DNA of 64,000 nt from Cacconaster sp045642485 (lineage in GTDB: Bacteria > Bacteroidota > Bacteroidia > Bacteroidales > UBA932): contig JAZUIV010000017.1 of NCBI GenBank assembly GCA_045642485.1, forward strand, positions 62,001 through 126,000, given 5' to 3'. The translations under genes were made by a program, and so were the position numbers. Each line of letters begins with the position of its first letter. Within the stretch, counting starts at the first letter, position 1. Below are positions 40,572-47,879 of the stretch, one piece after another. The notes beneath the pieces were generated by a model. The model saw only the letters and a program-made list of their open reading frames with translations, was not told the DNA's origin and did not search any database.

Positions 40572-42623
40572 TTATCCTATGGTTGATCCGTTGGCGAGGG
40601 CTTCGGCGGGAGTGATGAAACGCATCTTCCCGTCAACCTGCTTGGCCATCAGTATCATCCCCTGGCTCTCTATGCCGCGGATTTTCCGGGGCTGGAGGTT
40701 GGCAAGGATGCAGATCTGCTTTCCAACCATCTCCTCGGGGGTATAGTACTCCGCGATGCCGGAGACGATGACGCGCTTGTCAAGGCCAGTATCTATCGAA
40801 AGCTTCAGCAGTTTGTCTGTCTTGGGGACACGTTCGGCGGCAAGAACGGTCGCCGTCCTGATGTCCATCTTCTCGAATTCATCGAAAGTGCAGGGCCCCT
40901 TGGGAGCGGCGACTTTCGGAGCGGCTTCGGCTTCCGCCGCAAGACGTGCCTGACGGATGGCATCCAGACGGTCGAGCTGCTTCTGGATATCCTCGTCCTC
41001 AACCTTGGAGAAGAGAAGTTCGGCCTTGTTCAGCGTATGTCCGGCAGGAATGAGGTCCGTCCGGCCAAAATCGTCCCAACCGAAGGGAGAGACATTGAGG
41101 ATTCCGCAAAGTTTCTCCACAGAGAAGGGGGTGAACGGTGCAAAGGCAACCGCAAGGTTGGCACATATCTGAAGAGAAGTGTTCAGAATGGCGGCGGTGC
41201 GGTCAAGATCGGTCTTGGCTACGGCCCAGGGCTCCGTGTCGGTCAGGTATTTGTTGCCCACACGTGCCAGGTTCATCGCTTCCCTGAGAGCCTCGCGGAA
41301 CTTGAAGTTCTCGATGTTCTCCTCAATCGCGGAGCGAATGCCGGCAATCTGGGAAAGAGTCTCTCCGTCAATCGGCTCACTCTTCACAGCTTCGGGCACG
41401 ACACCCCCGAAATATTTGTGGGTCAGTACGACAGCTCTGTTTACGAAATTGCCGAAAATAGCGACCAACTCGCTGTTGTTCCTTGCCTGGAAGTCCTTCC
41501 AACTGAAGTCGTTGTCCTTTGTCTCGGGGGCATTGGCGGTAAGGACGTATCGCAAGGTATCCTGCTTGCCGGGGAAATCCTGCAGGTATTCGTGGAGCCA
41601 TACCGCCCACCCTTTGGAAGTGGAGATTTTGTCTCCCTCAAGATTGAGGAATTCGTTGGCGGGGACGTTCTCCGGGAGGATGAATCCGTCACCGTAGGCC
41701 TTCAGCATAGAGGGGAATACAATGCAGTGGAAGACAATGTTGTCCTTTCCTATGAAGTGAATCAGACGGGTGTCGGAGCTCTTCCACCATTTCTCCCAAT
41801 CATCCGGCAGAAGTTCCATAGTGTTGGATACGTAGCCGATGGGAGCGTCGAACCATACGTAGAGGACCTTGCCTTCGGCACCTTCCACAGGTACGGGCAC
41901 TCCCCAGTCCAGGTCACGGCTCACGGCACGGGGCTGAAGTCCGCCGTCAAGCCAGGACTTTACCTGACCGTAAACGTTGGTCTTCCACTCCTTGTGCCCT
42001 TCGAGAATCCACTCCCTGAGCCATTCTTCATACTGCTGCAGAGGCAGATACCAATGTTTAGTCTTTCGCTTGACAGGCTCCGCTCCACTCACTTTCGAAT
42101 GGGGATTGATCAGTTCTTCGGGACTGAGGGTGGAACCGCATTTCTCGCACTGGTCACCGTATGCACCTTCCGCTCCGCACTTGGGGCAGGTTCCCACTAT
42201 ATAGCGGTCCGCGAGGAATACCTTCGCTTCAGGGTCGTAGAACTGCTCGCTCTCCTTCTCTATGAACTTGCCTTCATCGTACAGTTTGCGGAAGAAAGCC
42301 GCGGCATTCTTGTGGTGAACAGCGCTGGTGGTGCGGGAATATATGTCGAAATCCACTCCGAAATCACGGAACGAAGTCTTGATGATGTTATGATATTTGT
42401 CAACGATGTCCTGAGGAGAACATCCTTCCTTTCGGGCGGCCATAGTCACGGGGACTCCGTGTTCGTCGCTTCCGCAGACAAAAAGAACCTCCTTCCCGCG
42501 CATCCGCAGGTATCTTACATATATGTCGGCGGGAACATATACTCCGGCCAGATGTCCTATATGAACAGGACCGTTGGCATAAGGCAGGGCACAGGTGATC
42601 AGGGTTCTTTTGTAGTCTTTCAT
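40572..42623 (-). CDS. metG: Methionyl-tRNA synthetase with C-terminal tRNA-binding domain
   Basis: MetRS charges initiator and elongator tRNA-Met. The ATG at 42,623 (MKDYKRTLITCALPYANGPV) is preceded by AAGGAAA and gives 683 residues. It has YANGPVHIGHLAG (HIGH), two CxxC pairs in the zinc knuckle, DKISTSKGWAVW (KMSKS-like), and a C-terminal EMAP/Trbp111 OB domain (about 585-683). The product is the substrate of Fmt, which is fused to LptF in this genome. A promoter lies between it and dnaG. Confidence 0.98.
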   Translation of the reverse strand: MKDYKRTLITCALPYANGPVHIGHLAGVYVPADIYVRYLRMRGKEVLFVCGSDEHGVPVTMAARKEGCSPQDIVDKYHNIIKTSFRDFGVDFDIYSRTTSAVHHKNAAAFFRKLYDEGKFIEKESEQFYDPEAKVFLADRYIVGTCPKCGAEGAYGDQCEKCGSTLSPEELINPHSKVSGAEPVKRKTKHWYLPLQQYEEWLREWILEGHKEWKTNVYGQVKSWLDGGLQPRAVSRDLDWGVPVPVEGAEGKVLYVWFDAPIGYVSNTMELLPDDWEKWWKSSDTRLIHFIGKDNIVFHCIVFPSMLKAYGDGFILPENVPANEFLNLEGDKISTSKGWAVWLHEYLQDFPGKQDTLRYVLTANAPETKDNDFSWKDFQARNNSELVAIFGNFVNRAVVLTHKYFGGVVPEAVKSEPIDGETLSQIAGIRSAIEENIENFKFREALREAMNLARVGNKYLTDTEPWAVAKTDLDRTAAILNTSLQICANLAVAFAPFTPFSVEKLCGILNVSPFGWDDFGRTDLIPAGHTLNKAELLFSKVEDEDIQKQLDRLDAIRQARLAAEAEAAPKVAAPKGPCTFDEFEKMDIRTATVLAAERVPKTDKLLKLSIDTGLDKRVIVSGIAEYYTPEEMVGKQICILANLQPRKIRGIESQGMILMAKQVDGKMRFITPAEALANGSTIG

Positions 42624-42647
42624 TTTCCTTGGGATTGATGGTTGCCG

Positions 42648-42676
42648 CAAAGATAGTGAAAAATGAGCTACCGCAA
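42648..42676 (-). promoter_or_regulatory. Promoter of metG
   Basis: TTG (42,674-42,676), 18 bp, then TATCTTTG (42,648-42,655) on the minus strand. The predicted leader is about 20 nt. The upstream box overlaps the end of dnaG. Confidence 0.65.
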
Positions 42677-44653
42677 TCTGTTTATTTCGCGCGAGAAGGT
42701 GTTCTTGACTCTGTTGAGCATCTGAAGACGGCCTACCAGCTCCTTCACGCCGGCTTCGTCTCCCTCTTTCTGGGCCTGAAGAATTCTGTCCGTTATTGCG
42801 GAGCAGGCCTGTTCGGTAATTCTCAATTTATAGATAATCACACTCTTGGGGACCATCACGGAGAGCATCATCTCCTCCGGAACAAGAGAGCGCTCATATG
42901 CCTTGACGGTGATGGGATGGTCCTGACAGATCAGTTTGAGGGCCTCCCCCGCCAATGCCTGATTGCTGTGGAGGGAGAAATGGCGTATGATTCTGGGCTG
43001 ACGGCTGAGTGCAGACTCAAAGGGATCCTCCCCGTCGAGTTCCTCCTGATATGAGAAATACTCATCGTAGAACTGCCTGTAAAGTTCGTTGGCAAAGACT
43101 ATTTCATCATCCTCAAGCGCCTGCCTGATATATCGGGCCACGTTCTCGCTCTCCCCGTCTTCAGTCTTGTATTCATACGACCCGAATTTGAGCAGATAGT
43201 AGCATATTTCTCTCTCGCAGGTGGCAAGGAAAGTGTCAGTGATTCCTGCGACGGCAACGGGCTCCCCGGGCGCAATGTCCTTTTCCCCACGGGATTCATC
43301 CTCCCTGCGCATCGCGTCGAACTGACGGTATTGATTGTCGAAACGGCGTTTCTTGCGCCGAAGTTCGGCGATTTTGGAAAGCAGATTCTCGCTCTTCTGG
43401 TCCACCCTCTCCGAGACCATATCCACATAGACATTCCGCAGGATAGGGTCCGGCACCACGGCGATGCTTTGCAGGATATCGGTAATCATCTGTGAACGCA
43501 TAAGAGGGTCGTTGCCGGCGTTCCGTGAGAGAATGTCACTCTTGAATGCTATGAAATCCTGCTCATTCTCCCGGATGAACTCTTCTATCTCTATTCTTGA
43601 ATGAGCCTTGGCGAAACTGTCCGGGTCATCCTCGGGGGGCAGCAGCACCACCTTCACGTTCAACCCCTCCTCAAGAATCAGGTCGATTCCGCGCAACGCC
43701 GCCTTGATTCCGGCGGAGTCACCGTCATAAATGACTGTTATCTTGTCCGTAAAACGTTTGATAAGCTTAATCTGATCAACAGTCAGGGAGGTCCCCGACG
43801 AGGCCACTACGTTTTCGATTCCGGCCTGATGCATCGAGATGACGTCAGCATACCCCTCCACCAGGATGCATTTATCCTGCTTGGCGATGGCGCTCTTGGC
43901 CTGGAACAGGCCGTAGAGGGAACGGCTCTTGTTGTAGATTTCCGTCTCCGGGCTGTTGACGTATTTTGCTACCGTTTTGTCGCTCTTGAGGGTCCGGCCT
44001 CCGAAGGCAATCACCCTGCCGCTGACAGAGAATATGGGGAACATCACGCGGTCGAAAAAGCGGTCCGCAAGGTCACCGTTGTCACGCTCCACGCAAAGCC
44101 CCGTATCTATCAGATATTCTTTCTTATACCCTTTCTGTACGGCATCCCTGTACAACTCGTGATTCCTCCCCGCGGCATAACCGAGTCCGAACTTGCGGAT
44201 TGTCTCGTCGGAAAATTTTCTCTCCCTGAAATAGGAAAGGCCTATGGCACGACCCGCATCGGTGTTCCAAAGTATGTCCTGATAGAACTTCTGGGCATAT
44301 TCGGTGACAATCTGCAGGCTCTCGTGCCTCATTCTCCCGGCTATTTCCTCAGCACTCTCCTCCTTCTCCTCAATTTCGATGTTGTATTTCTTTGCAAGAT
44401 ACCGCAGCGCCTCGGGATAGGTAAGGTGTTCGTGCTCCATTATGAAAGAGACAGCCGTTCCTGCCTTGCCGCACGAGAAGCATTTGAATATGCCCTTGGA
44501 GGGCGAAACGCTCATCGAAGGGTTCTTGTCCTGATGGAAAGGGCAGAGTCCCAGATAGTTGGCTCCACGCTTACGCAGCGTGACAAAGTCGCCTATCACC
44601 TCCTCTATTCTGACCGAATCGAGAATCCTGTCAATTGTTGCGGCGTCTATCAT
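42668..44653 (-). CDS. dnaG: DNA primase DnaG
   Basis: DnaG makes RNA primers for lagging-strand synthesis. The 661-residue protein has the CHC2 zinc finger (CPFHQDKNPS and FKCFSCG, about residues 38-65) and the TOPRIM catalytic core with VEGYADVISMHQAG and YDGDSAGIKAALRG (about 260-330). The C-terminal helicase-binding domain contacts DnaB, whose gene is about 41 kb away in this window. Its ATG overlaps the stop of the HU-like membrane gene by 4 bp (ATGA), so the two are translationally coupled. Confidence 0.98.
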   Translation of the reverse strand: MIDAATIDRILDSVRIEEVIGDFVTLRKRGANYLGLCPFHQDKNPSMSVSPSKGIFKCFSCGKAGTAVSFIMEHEHLTYPEALRYLAKKYNIEIEEKEESAEEIAGRMRHESLQIVTEYAQKFYQDILWNTDAGRAIGLSYFRERKFSDETIRKFGLGYAAGRNHELYRDAVQKGYKKEYLIDTGLCVERDNGDLADRFFDRVMFPIFSVSGRVIAFGGRTLKSDKTVAKYVNSPETEIYNKSRSLYGLFQAKSAIAKQDKCILVEGYADVISMHQAGIENVVASSGTSLTVDQIKLIKRFTDKITVIYDGDSAGIKAALRGIDLILEEGLNVKVVLLPPEDDPDSFAKAHSRIEIEEFIRENEQDFIAFKSDILSRNAGNDPLMRSQMITDILQSIAVVPDPILRNVYVDMVSERVDQKSENLLSKIAELRRKKRRFDNQYRQFDAMRREDESRGEKDIAPGEPVAVAGITDTFLATCEREICYYLLKFGSYEYKTEDGESENVARYIRQALEDDEIVFANELYRQFYDEYFSYQEELDGEDPFESALSRQPRIIRHFSLHSNQALAGEALKLICQDHPITVKAYERSLVPEEMMLSVMVPKSVIIYKLRITEQACSAITDRILQAQKEGDEAGVKELVGRLQMLNRVKNTFSREINRLR

Positions 44654-45132
44654 ATCTGAAAACAGCCAAGATAATAACAGACCATTGCGGCAATCAGGCC
44701 CAGGGCAAGCAACAGTCCGGGGATCCAGATGGAAGCATTTCCTGCCAATCGTCTCGGGCCACCCTCCCCCGGTATGGCAATGGCCTTCAACATTACGTTT
44801 TCAGGGAAAATTTCAGGATGATTGTCCGTATTGAGAAGGGCCTCTATGTCAGAGGAGTGCCTCTCAATCAACTCTTTCCATTCTGTTCTGGCCCTGTCGG
44901 GGGAGATGTCGGCCATATTGGCCAGCCGCTCTATGAAAAGCCTGCTCTGGGCGACAGTGATTTCTCCCTTTTCAAGGGTAAGCCTCTTGAAAGGGGGATT
45001 GATGATTTTTCTGTCTGAGGAAAAGGAAGACGGGACGGTCACAGCCAAAAAAGTTCCCAATAAGGGAACTTCAACCTTGTCGTTCTCCCGGACAAGATCT
45101 TCCAAACATTTTCTGGCCAGGGATAAATCCAT
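44650..45132 (-). CDS. HU-like DNA-binding protein with C-terminal transmembrane helix
   Basis: The 160-residue protein starts with an HU/IHF-like fold (about residues 1-98): MDLSLARKCLEDLVRENDKV, then VPLLGTFLAVTVPSSF, and ITVAQSRLFIERLANMADIS. This resembles the HU-CCDC81-type domains fused to envelope proteins in Bacteroidota. A single hydrophobic helix, WIPGLLLALGLIAAMVCYYL (about 134-153), follows, so the DNA-binding part should be tethered to the inner membrane. It lies 16 bp after tRNA-Leu and overlaps dnaG by 4 bp. Function is unknown; linking DNA to the membrane is inference. Confidence 0.75.
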   Translation of the reverse strand: MDLSLARKCLEDLVRENDKVEVPLLGTFLAVTVPSSFSSDRKIINPPFKRLTLEKGEITVAQSRLFIERLANMADISPDRARTEWKELIERHSSDIEALLNTDNHPEIFPENVMLKAIAIPGEGGPRRLAGNASIWIPGLLLALGLIAAMVCYYLGCFQI

Positions 45133-45148
45133 CTATTTCGACAATCAG

Positions 45149-45232
45149 TGCCCGGAACAGGACTCGAACCTGCACAGCCTTGCGGCCACTAGTCCCTGAA
45201 ACTAGCGCGTCTACCGATTTCGCCATCCGGGC
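45149..45232 (-). tRNA. tRNA-Leu (anticodon CAG)
   Basis: The 84-nt minus-strand sequence has acceptor GCCCGGA/TCCGGGC, anticodon stem CTAGT/ACTAG around loop TTCAGGG (anticodon CAG, reading CUG), a long variable arm (GGCCGCAAGGCT) typical of Leu, and T arm CAGG-TTCGAGT-CCTG. CCA is not encoded. Only 16 bp separate it from the HU-like gene, with no terminator, so the tRNA probably heads that transcript. Confidence 0.95.
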
Positions 45233-45243
45233 AAACGCGACTG

Positions 45244-45251
45244 CAAATATA
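45244..45251 (-). promoter_or_regulatory. Putative -7 element for tRNA-Leu
   Basis: The minus strand reads TATATTTG (TAnnTTTG) 12 bp before the tRNA 5' end. The -33 region lacks an exact TTTG. Confidence 0.5.
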
Positions 45252-45288
45252 GTAAAGATATTTTTTATTGAAAATTTTATACAAAAAT

Positions 45289-45319
45289 TTTGCTGTTTTC
45301 TTAAAATGTTCTATTTTTG
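45289..45319 (+). promoter_or_regulatory. Promoter of tRNA-Asn
   Basis: TTTG (45,289-45,292), 19 bp, then TATTTTTG (45,312-45,319) on the plus strand is an exact Bacteroidota consensus. It ends 23 bp before the tRNA. Confidence 0.82.
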
Positions 45320-45342
45320 CAGTCCCAAACAGGGAATAACCT

Positions 45343-45416
45343 TCCTCAATAGCTCAGTTGGTTAGAGCACCTGACTGTTAATCAGGGGGTCGTAGGTTCA
45401 AGTCCTACTTGAGGAG
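45343..45416 (+). tRNA. tRNA-Asn (anticodon GTT)
   Basis: The 74-nt sequence has acceptor TCCTCAA/TTGAGGA with discriminator G, D arm AGCTCAGTTGGTTAGAGC, anticodon loop CTGTTAA (GTT) and T arm GTAGG-TTCAAGT-CCTAC. CCA is not encoded. Its GUN anticodon makes it a substrate of the queuosine enzymes Tgt and QueG encoded in this window. Confidence 0.97.
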
Positions 45417-45417
45417 C

Positions 45418-45452
45418 AAAAAGGCACCTGCATTACTGCAGGTGCCTTTTTT
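45418..45452 (+). terminator. Bidirectional terminator between tRNA-Asn and the GH95 gene
   Basis: GGCACCTGC and GCAGGTGCC form a perfect 9-bp stem around ATTACT, flanked by A5 and T6. It terminates tRNA-Asn (+) and, reading the other way, the GH95 gene (-), whose stop lies 3 bp beyond. Confidence 0.94.
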
Positions 45453-45454
45453 GT

Positions 45455-47809
45455 CTATCGGGCGGAATATTTCCAGACCCCGTTCCTGAACTTGGCTTTG
45501 ATATTCTTGCCGTTGATTCGAACGGTAGCCTTCTTTGCTGAGTCATTGCTGATTGTGGCGCTGACTACCTTCCCCCCTTCCCACTTGACATCGACGGTGT
45601 AGCCTCCGCGTGCCCTCAGGCCGCAGAATTCGCCGTCGGCCCATTTGTCGGGCAGAGCAGGGAGAATGTCTATCACTCCTGCGTGAGATTGCAGCAGCAT
45701 CTCGGCAATGCCTGCGCACTGTCCGAAGTTGCCGTCAATCTGGAAAGGCGGATGGGTGTTGAAAAGGTTGGGTAGAGTCAACTCTCCGTCAAGGCATTCC
45801 ACGCTTTCAAGAGCAGCATTGCCGTCTTTCAGACGCGCATAGAAGCTGACCATCCAGGCACGGCTCCACCCCGTGTATGAACCCTTGCGGGTGACGGGGT
45901 CTTCATTGTATTTGCGCCTCCGTTCGATGGTCCTCCTGGCTGCAGCGAAGAGCTCGGGATTGGTCTCATTGAGAATAGTTCCCGGATAGAGCCCGAACAG
46001 ATGGGACATATGACGGTGGCCGGGCTCGACCTCTTCGTAATCTTCAATCCATTCCTGTATTGTGTTGTAGCGCTGTCCTATCCTGATGGGAGGGAGTTTG
46101 GCCTGCGCGGCCTCTATCTTCTTCACGAAATCCTCATCGACACCGAGAATTCCGGCGGCCTTGACGGTGGCATTGAAGAGTTCGGTCGCTATCTCGTTGT
46201 CGATGGTCGCGCCGTAAGTCAGCATATATTCCTTTCCGTCAGGACCTAAATAAACGTTCTCAGGAGAGTTGGAGGGAGCTGTCACAAGATGCCCGTTCCT
46301 GTCTTCGACCATAAAGGAAAGGAGGAACTCCACTGCTCCCTTCATTGAGGGATATGCCTTGTTCTGCAGATATTCCCTGTCGCAGGTGAAGGTGTAGAGG
46401 CTCCACTGGTCGAGGGCAAGCCAGGGACCCGCTATGGGGAGAGTGCCCCAGCCCACTCCGTCGCTGATTGAGGTGTGCCCGAAGGGGTTGGAAACGTGGT
46501 TGACGGTCCAGCCTTCCGCCCCGTAAGTCTCTTTCGCAGTCACCGAGCCGGGCTTGTGCAGGGTGTTTATCCAGTCGGAATAGAGTTCTGCCGTCTCACC
46601 GAGGTTGGCCACTCCGGCGGGCCAGTAGTTCATCTGGATATTTATGTTGGTGTGGAAGTCGGAATTCCAGGCAGCATTGAGATCTTCGCACCAGATGCCC
46701 TGAAGGTTGGCCGGGAGCCTGCCCGGACGGCGAGAGGAACACATCAGCAGATATCTGCCGTATTGGAAATGGAGGGCGCTCAGGGCGGGGTCGCTCAGAC
46801 CTTTGCGGACATCCTGTATGCGTTTGTCCGTCGGGACAAGGCACCGTGAGGGGTCGCCGAGGGCGAGGCTCACGCGGCCGAACATCGAACTGTGCTCCGT
46901 GACGGAACGATCCTTGAGAGTGTCATATCCTACGCCTGCGACTGCAGCGAGTTGTTTCCTGCTTTCGGCAAGAGGGTCGATGCTGCGGTCGAAGTCGCTC
47001 AGGGCAAGGTTGTAGTCAGTGTTCATCGCCACGAGGATTACTGCCTCATCGGCTCCCCTGACGTAGATGGAATTGCCTGCAACCGCAGTGCTTCCCCCTT
47101 TTGCCAGGCATTTCACTGCGCCGGCAAATTTCATATGAAGACCTTCAGGGCAGGTATTCCCTGCGGGGAGGTCTATTATCTGTCCCTCGATCTTGAGCGT
47201 ATTGTCATCGAGAGGAGAAGCCGATGCATTTTCAGGACGGTTGTACGACGTCTTGAATGTAAGAGCACCCGGCTTGTCGGCGCTTATTTTCATAATCAGC
47301 AGGTTGTCGGGAGCCGAAGTGAACAGCTCGCGGGAGAAATTGACATCTCCGATGCTGTAGCTGACTGTCGCAAGGCCTGTTGAGATGTCGAGGTCGCGCC
47401 TGTAGTTCTTCACCTCTCCGATATAGCCGAAGTCAAGAAGAAGGTCTCCGAAAGTCTGATAGGAGCGTATGCGCATATAGGGGCCTGCCAGTATTTTTTC
47501 TGACAACTCAATCGCTTCGGCTGTCTTTCCATCGAGCAGAAGCCTCTGCAAGTGGGGAATTTCGGCTGCGGAACGGGCATTGCCGTCCTCCTTGCACCCT
47601 GCCCACAAGCTCTCTTCGTTGAGCTGAATGGTCTCATTTCCGGGCTGGCCGAATACCATCGCTCCGATTCGGCCGTTGCCTAAGGGCAATGCCTCGACCC
47701 ACTCCTCCGCCGGCTGTTCATACCAAAGGGTGCAGCTGTTCGAGCCGCCTTGTGCTTTTGCCGCAAGCGCCAGGAGCACCGCAGCAATGGTCAATATTGT
47801 TCTTTTCAT
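45455..47809 (-). CDS. GH95 glycoside hydrolase, secreted alpha-L-fucosidase (or alpha-L-galactosidase)
   Basis: GH95 enzymes invert alpha-1,2-L-fucosyl (some alpha-L-galactosyl) bonds in host or plant glycans. The ATG at 47,809 begins a signal peptide (MKRTILTIAAVLLALAAKAQ) and gives 784 residues; the frame upstream overlaps SulP and is not used. Catalytic features match those of Bifidobacterium AfcA: the Asn pair in NINIQMNYWPA, Glu in APSNSPEN and Asp in THPPFQIDGNFG. It lies 70 bp after SulP with a dyad in its leader. No SusC/SusD or regulator is nearby, so it is not in a typical polysaccharide utilisation locus. Confidence 0.93.
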   Translation of the reverse strand: MKRTILTIAAVLLALAAKAQGGSNSCTLWYEQPAEEWVEALPLGNGRIGAMVFGQPGNETIQLNEESLWAGCKEDGNARSAAEIPHLQRLLLDGKTAEAIELSEKILAGPYMRIRSYQTFGDLLLDFGYIGEVKNYRRDLDISTGLATVSYSIGDVNFSRELFTSAPDNLLIMKISADKPGALTFKTSYNRPENASASPLDDNTLKIEGQIIDLPAGNTCPEGLHMKFAGAVKCLAKGGSTAVAGNSIYVRGADEAVILVAMNTDYNLALSDFDRSIDPLAESRKQLAAVAGVGYDTLKDRSVTEHSSMFGRVSLALGDPSRCLVPTDKRIQDVRKGLSDPALSALHFQYGRYLLMCSSRRPGRLPANLQGIWCEDLNAAWNSDFHTNINIQMNYWPAGVANLGETAELYSDWINTLHKPGSVTAKETYGAEGWTVNHVSNPFGHTSISDGVGWGTLPIAGPWLALDQWSLYTFTCDREYLQNKAYPSMKGAVEFLLSFMVEDRNGHLVTAPSNSPENVYLGPDGKEYMLTYGATIDNEIATELFNATVKAAGILGVDEDFVKKIEAAQAKLPPIRIGQRYNTIQEWIEDYEEVEPGHRHMSHLFGLYPGTILNETNPELFAAARRTIERRRKYNEDPVTRKGSYTGWSRAWMVSFYARLKDGNAALESVECLDGELTLPNLFNTHPPFQIDGNFGQCAGIAEMLLQSHAGVIDILPALPDKWADGEFCGLRARGGYTVDVKWEGGKVVSATISNDSAKKATVRINGKNIKAKFRNGVWKYSAR

Positions 47810-47815
47810 CTGTAT

Positions 47816-47842
47816 GGGTATATTTACGATGACAATATACCC
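47816..47842. promoter_or_regulatory. Dyad/hairpin in the GH95 leader
   Basis: GGGTATAT (47,816-47,823) and ATATACCC (47,835-47,842) form a perfect 8-bp inverted repeat with an 11-nt loop, ending 6 bp before the GH95 ATG. No T run follows on the minus strand, so it is not a terminator of SulP. It could be an operator or a translation-blocking hairpin. Confidence 0.45.
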
Positions 47843-47879
47843 AAAAAAGTACGATTCTACAAATCGGGAGCGGGAGATG

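Noticed and set aside
41037..42638. Plus-strand 533-codon open frame opposite metG
   Set aside because: Antisense shadow of metG with low-complexity composition and no recognisable domain.
45149..45416. tRNA cluster as an integration site for a mobile element
   Set aside because: The tRNAs are intact, no integrase or duplicated 3' tRNA end was seen nearby, and flanking genes are house-keeping or explained.
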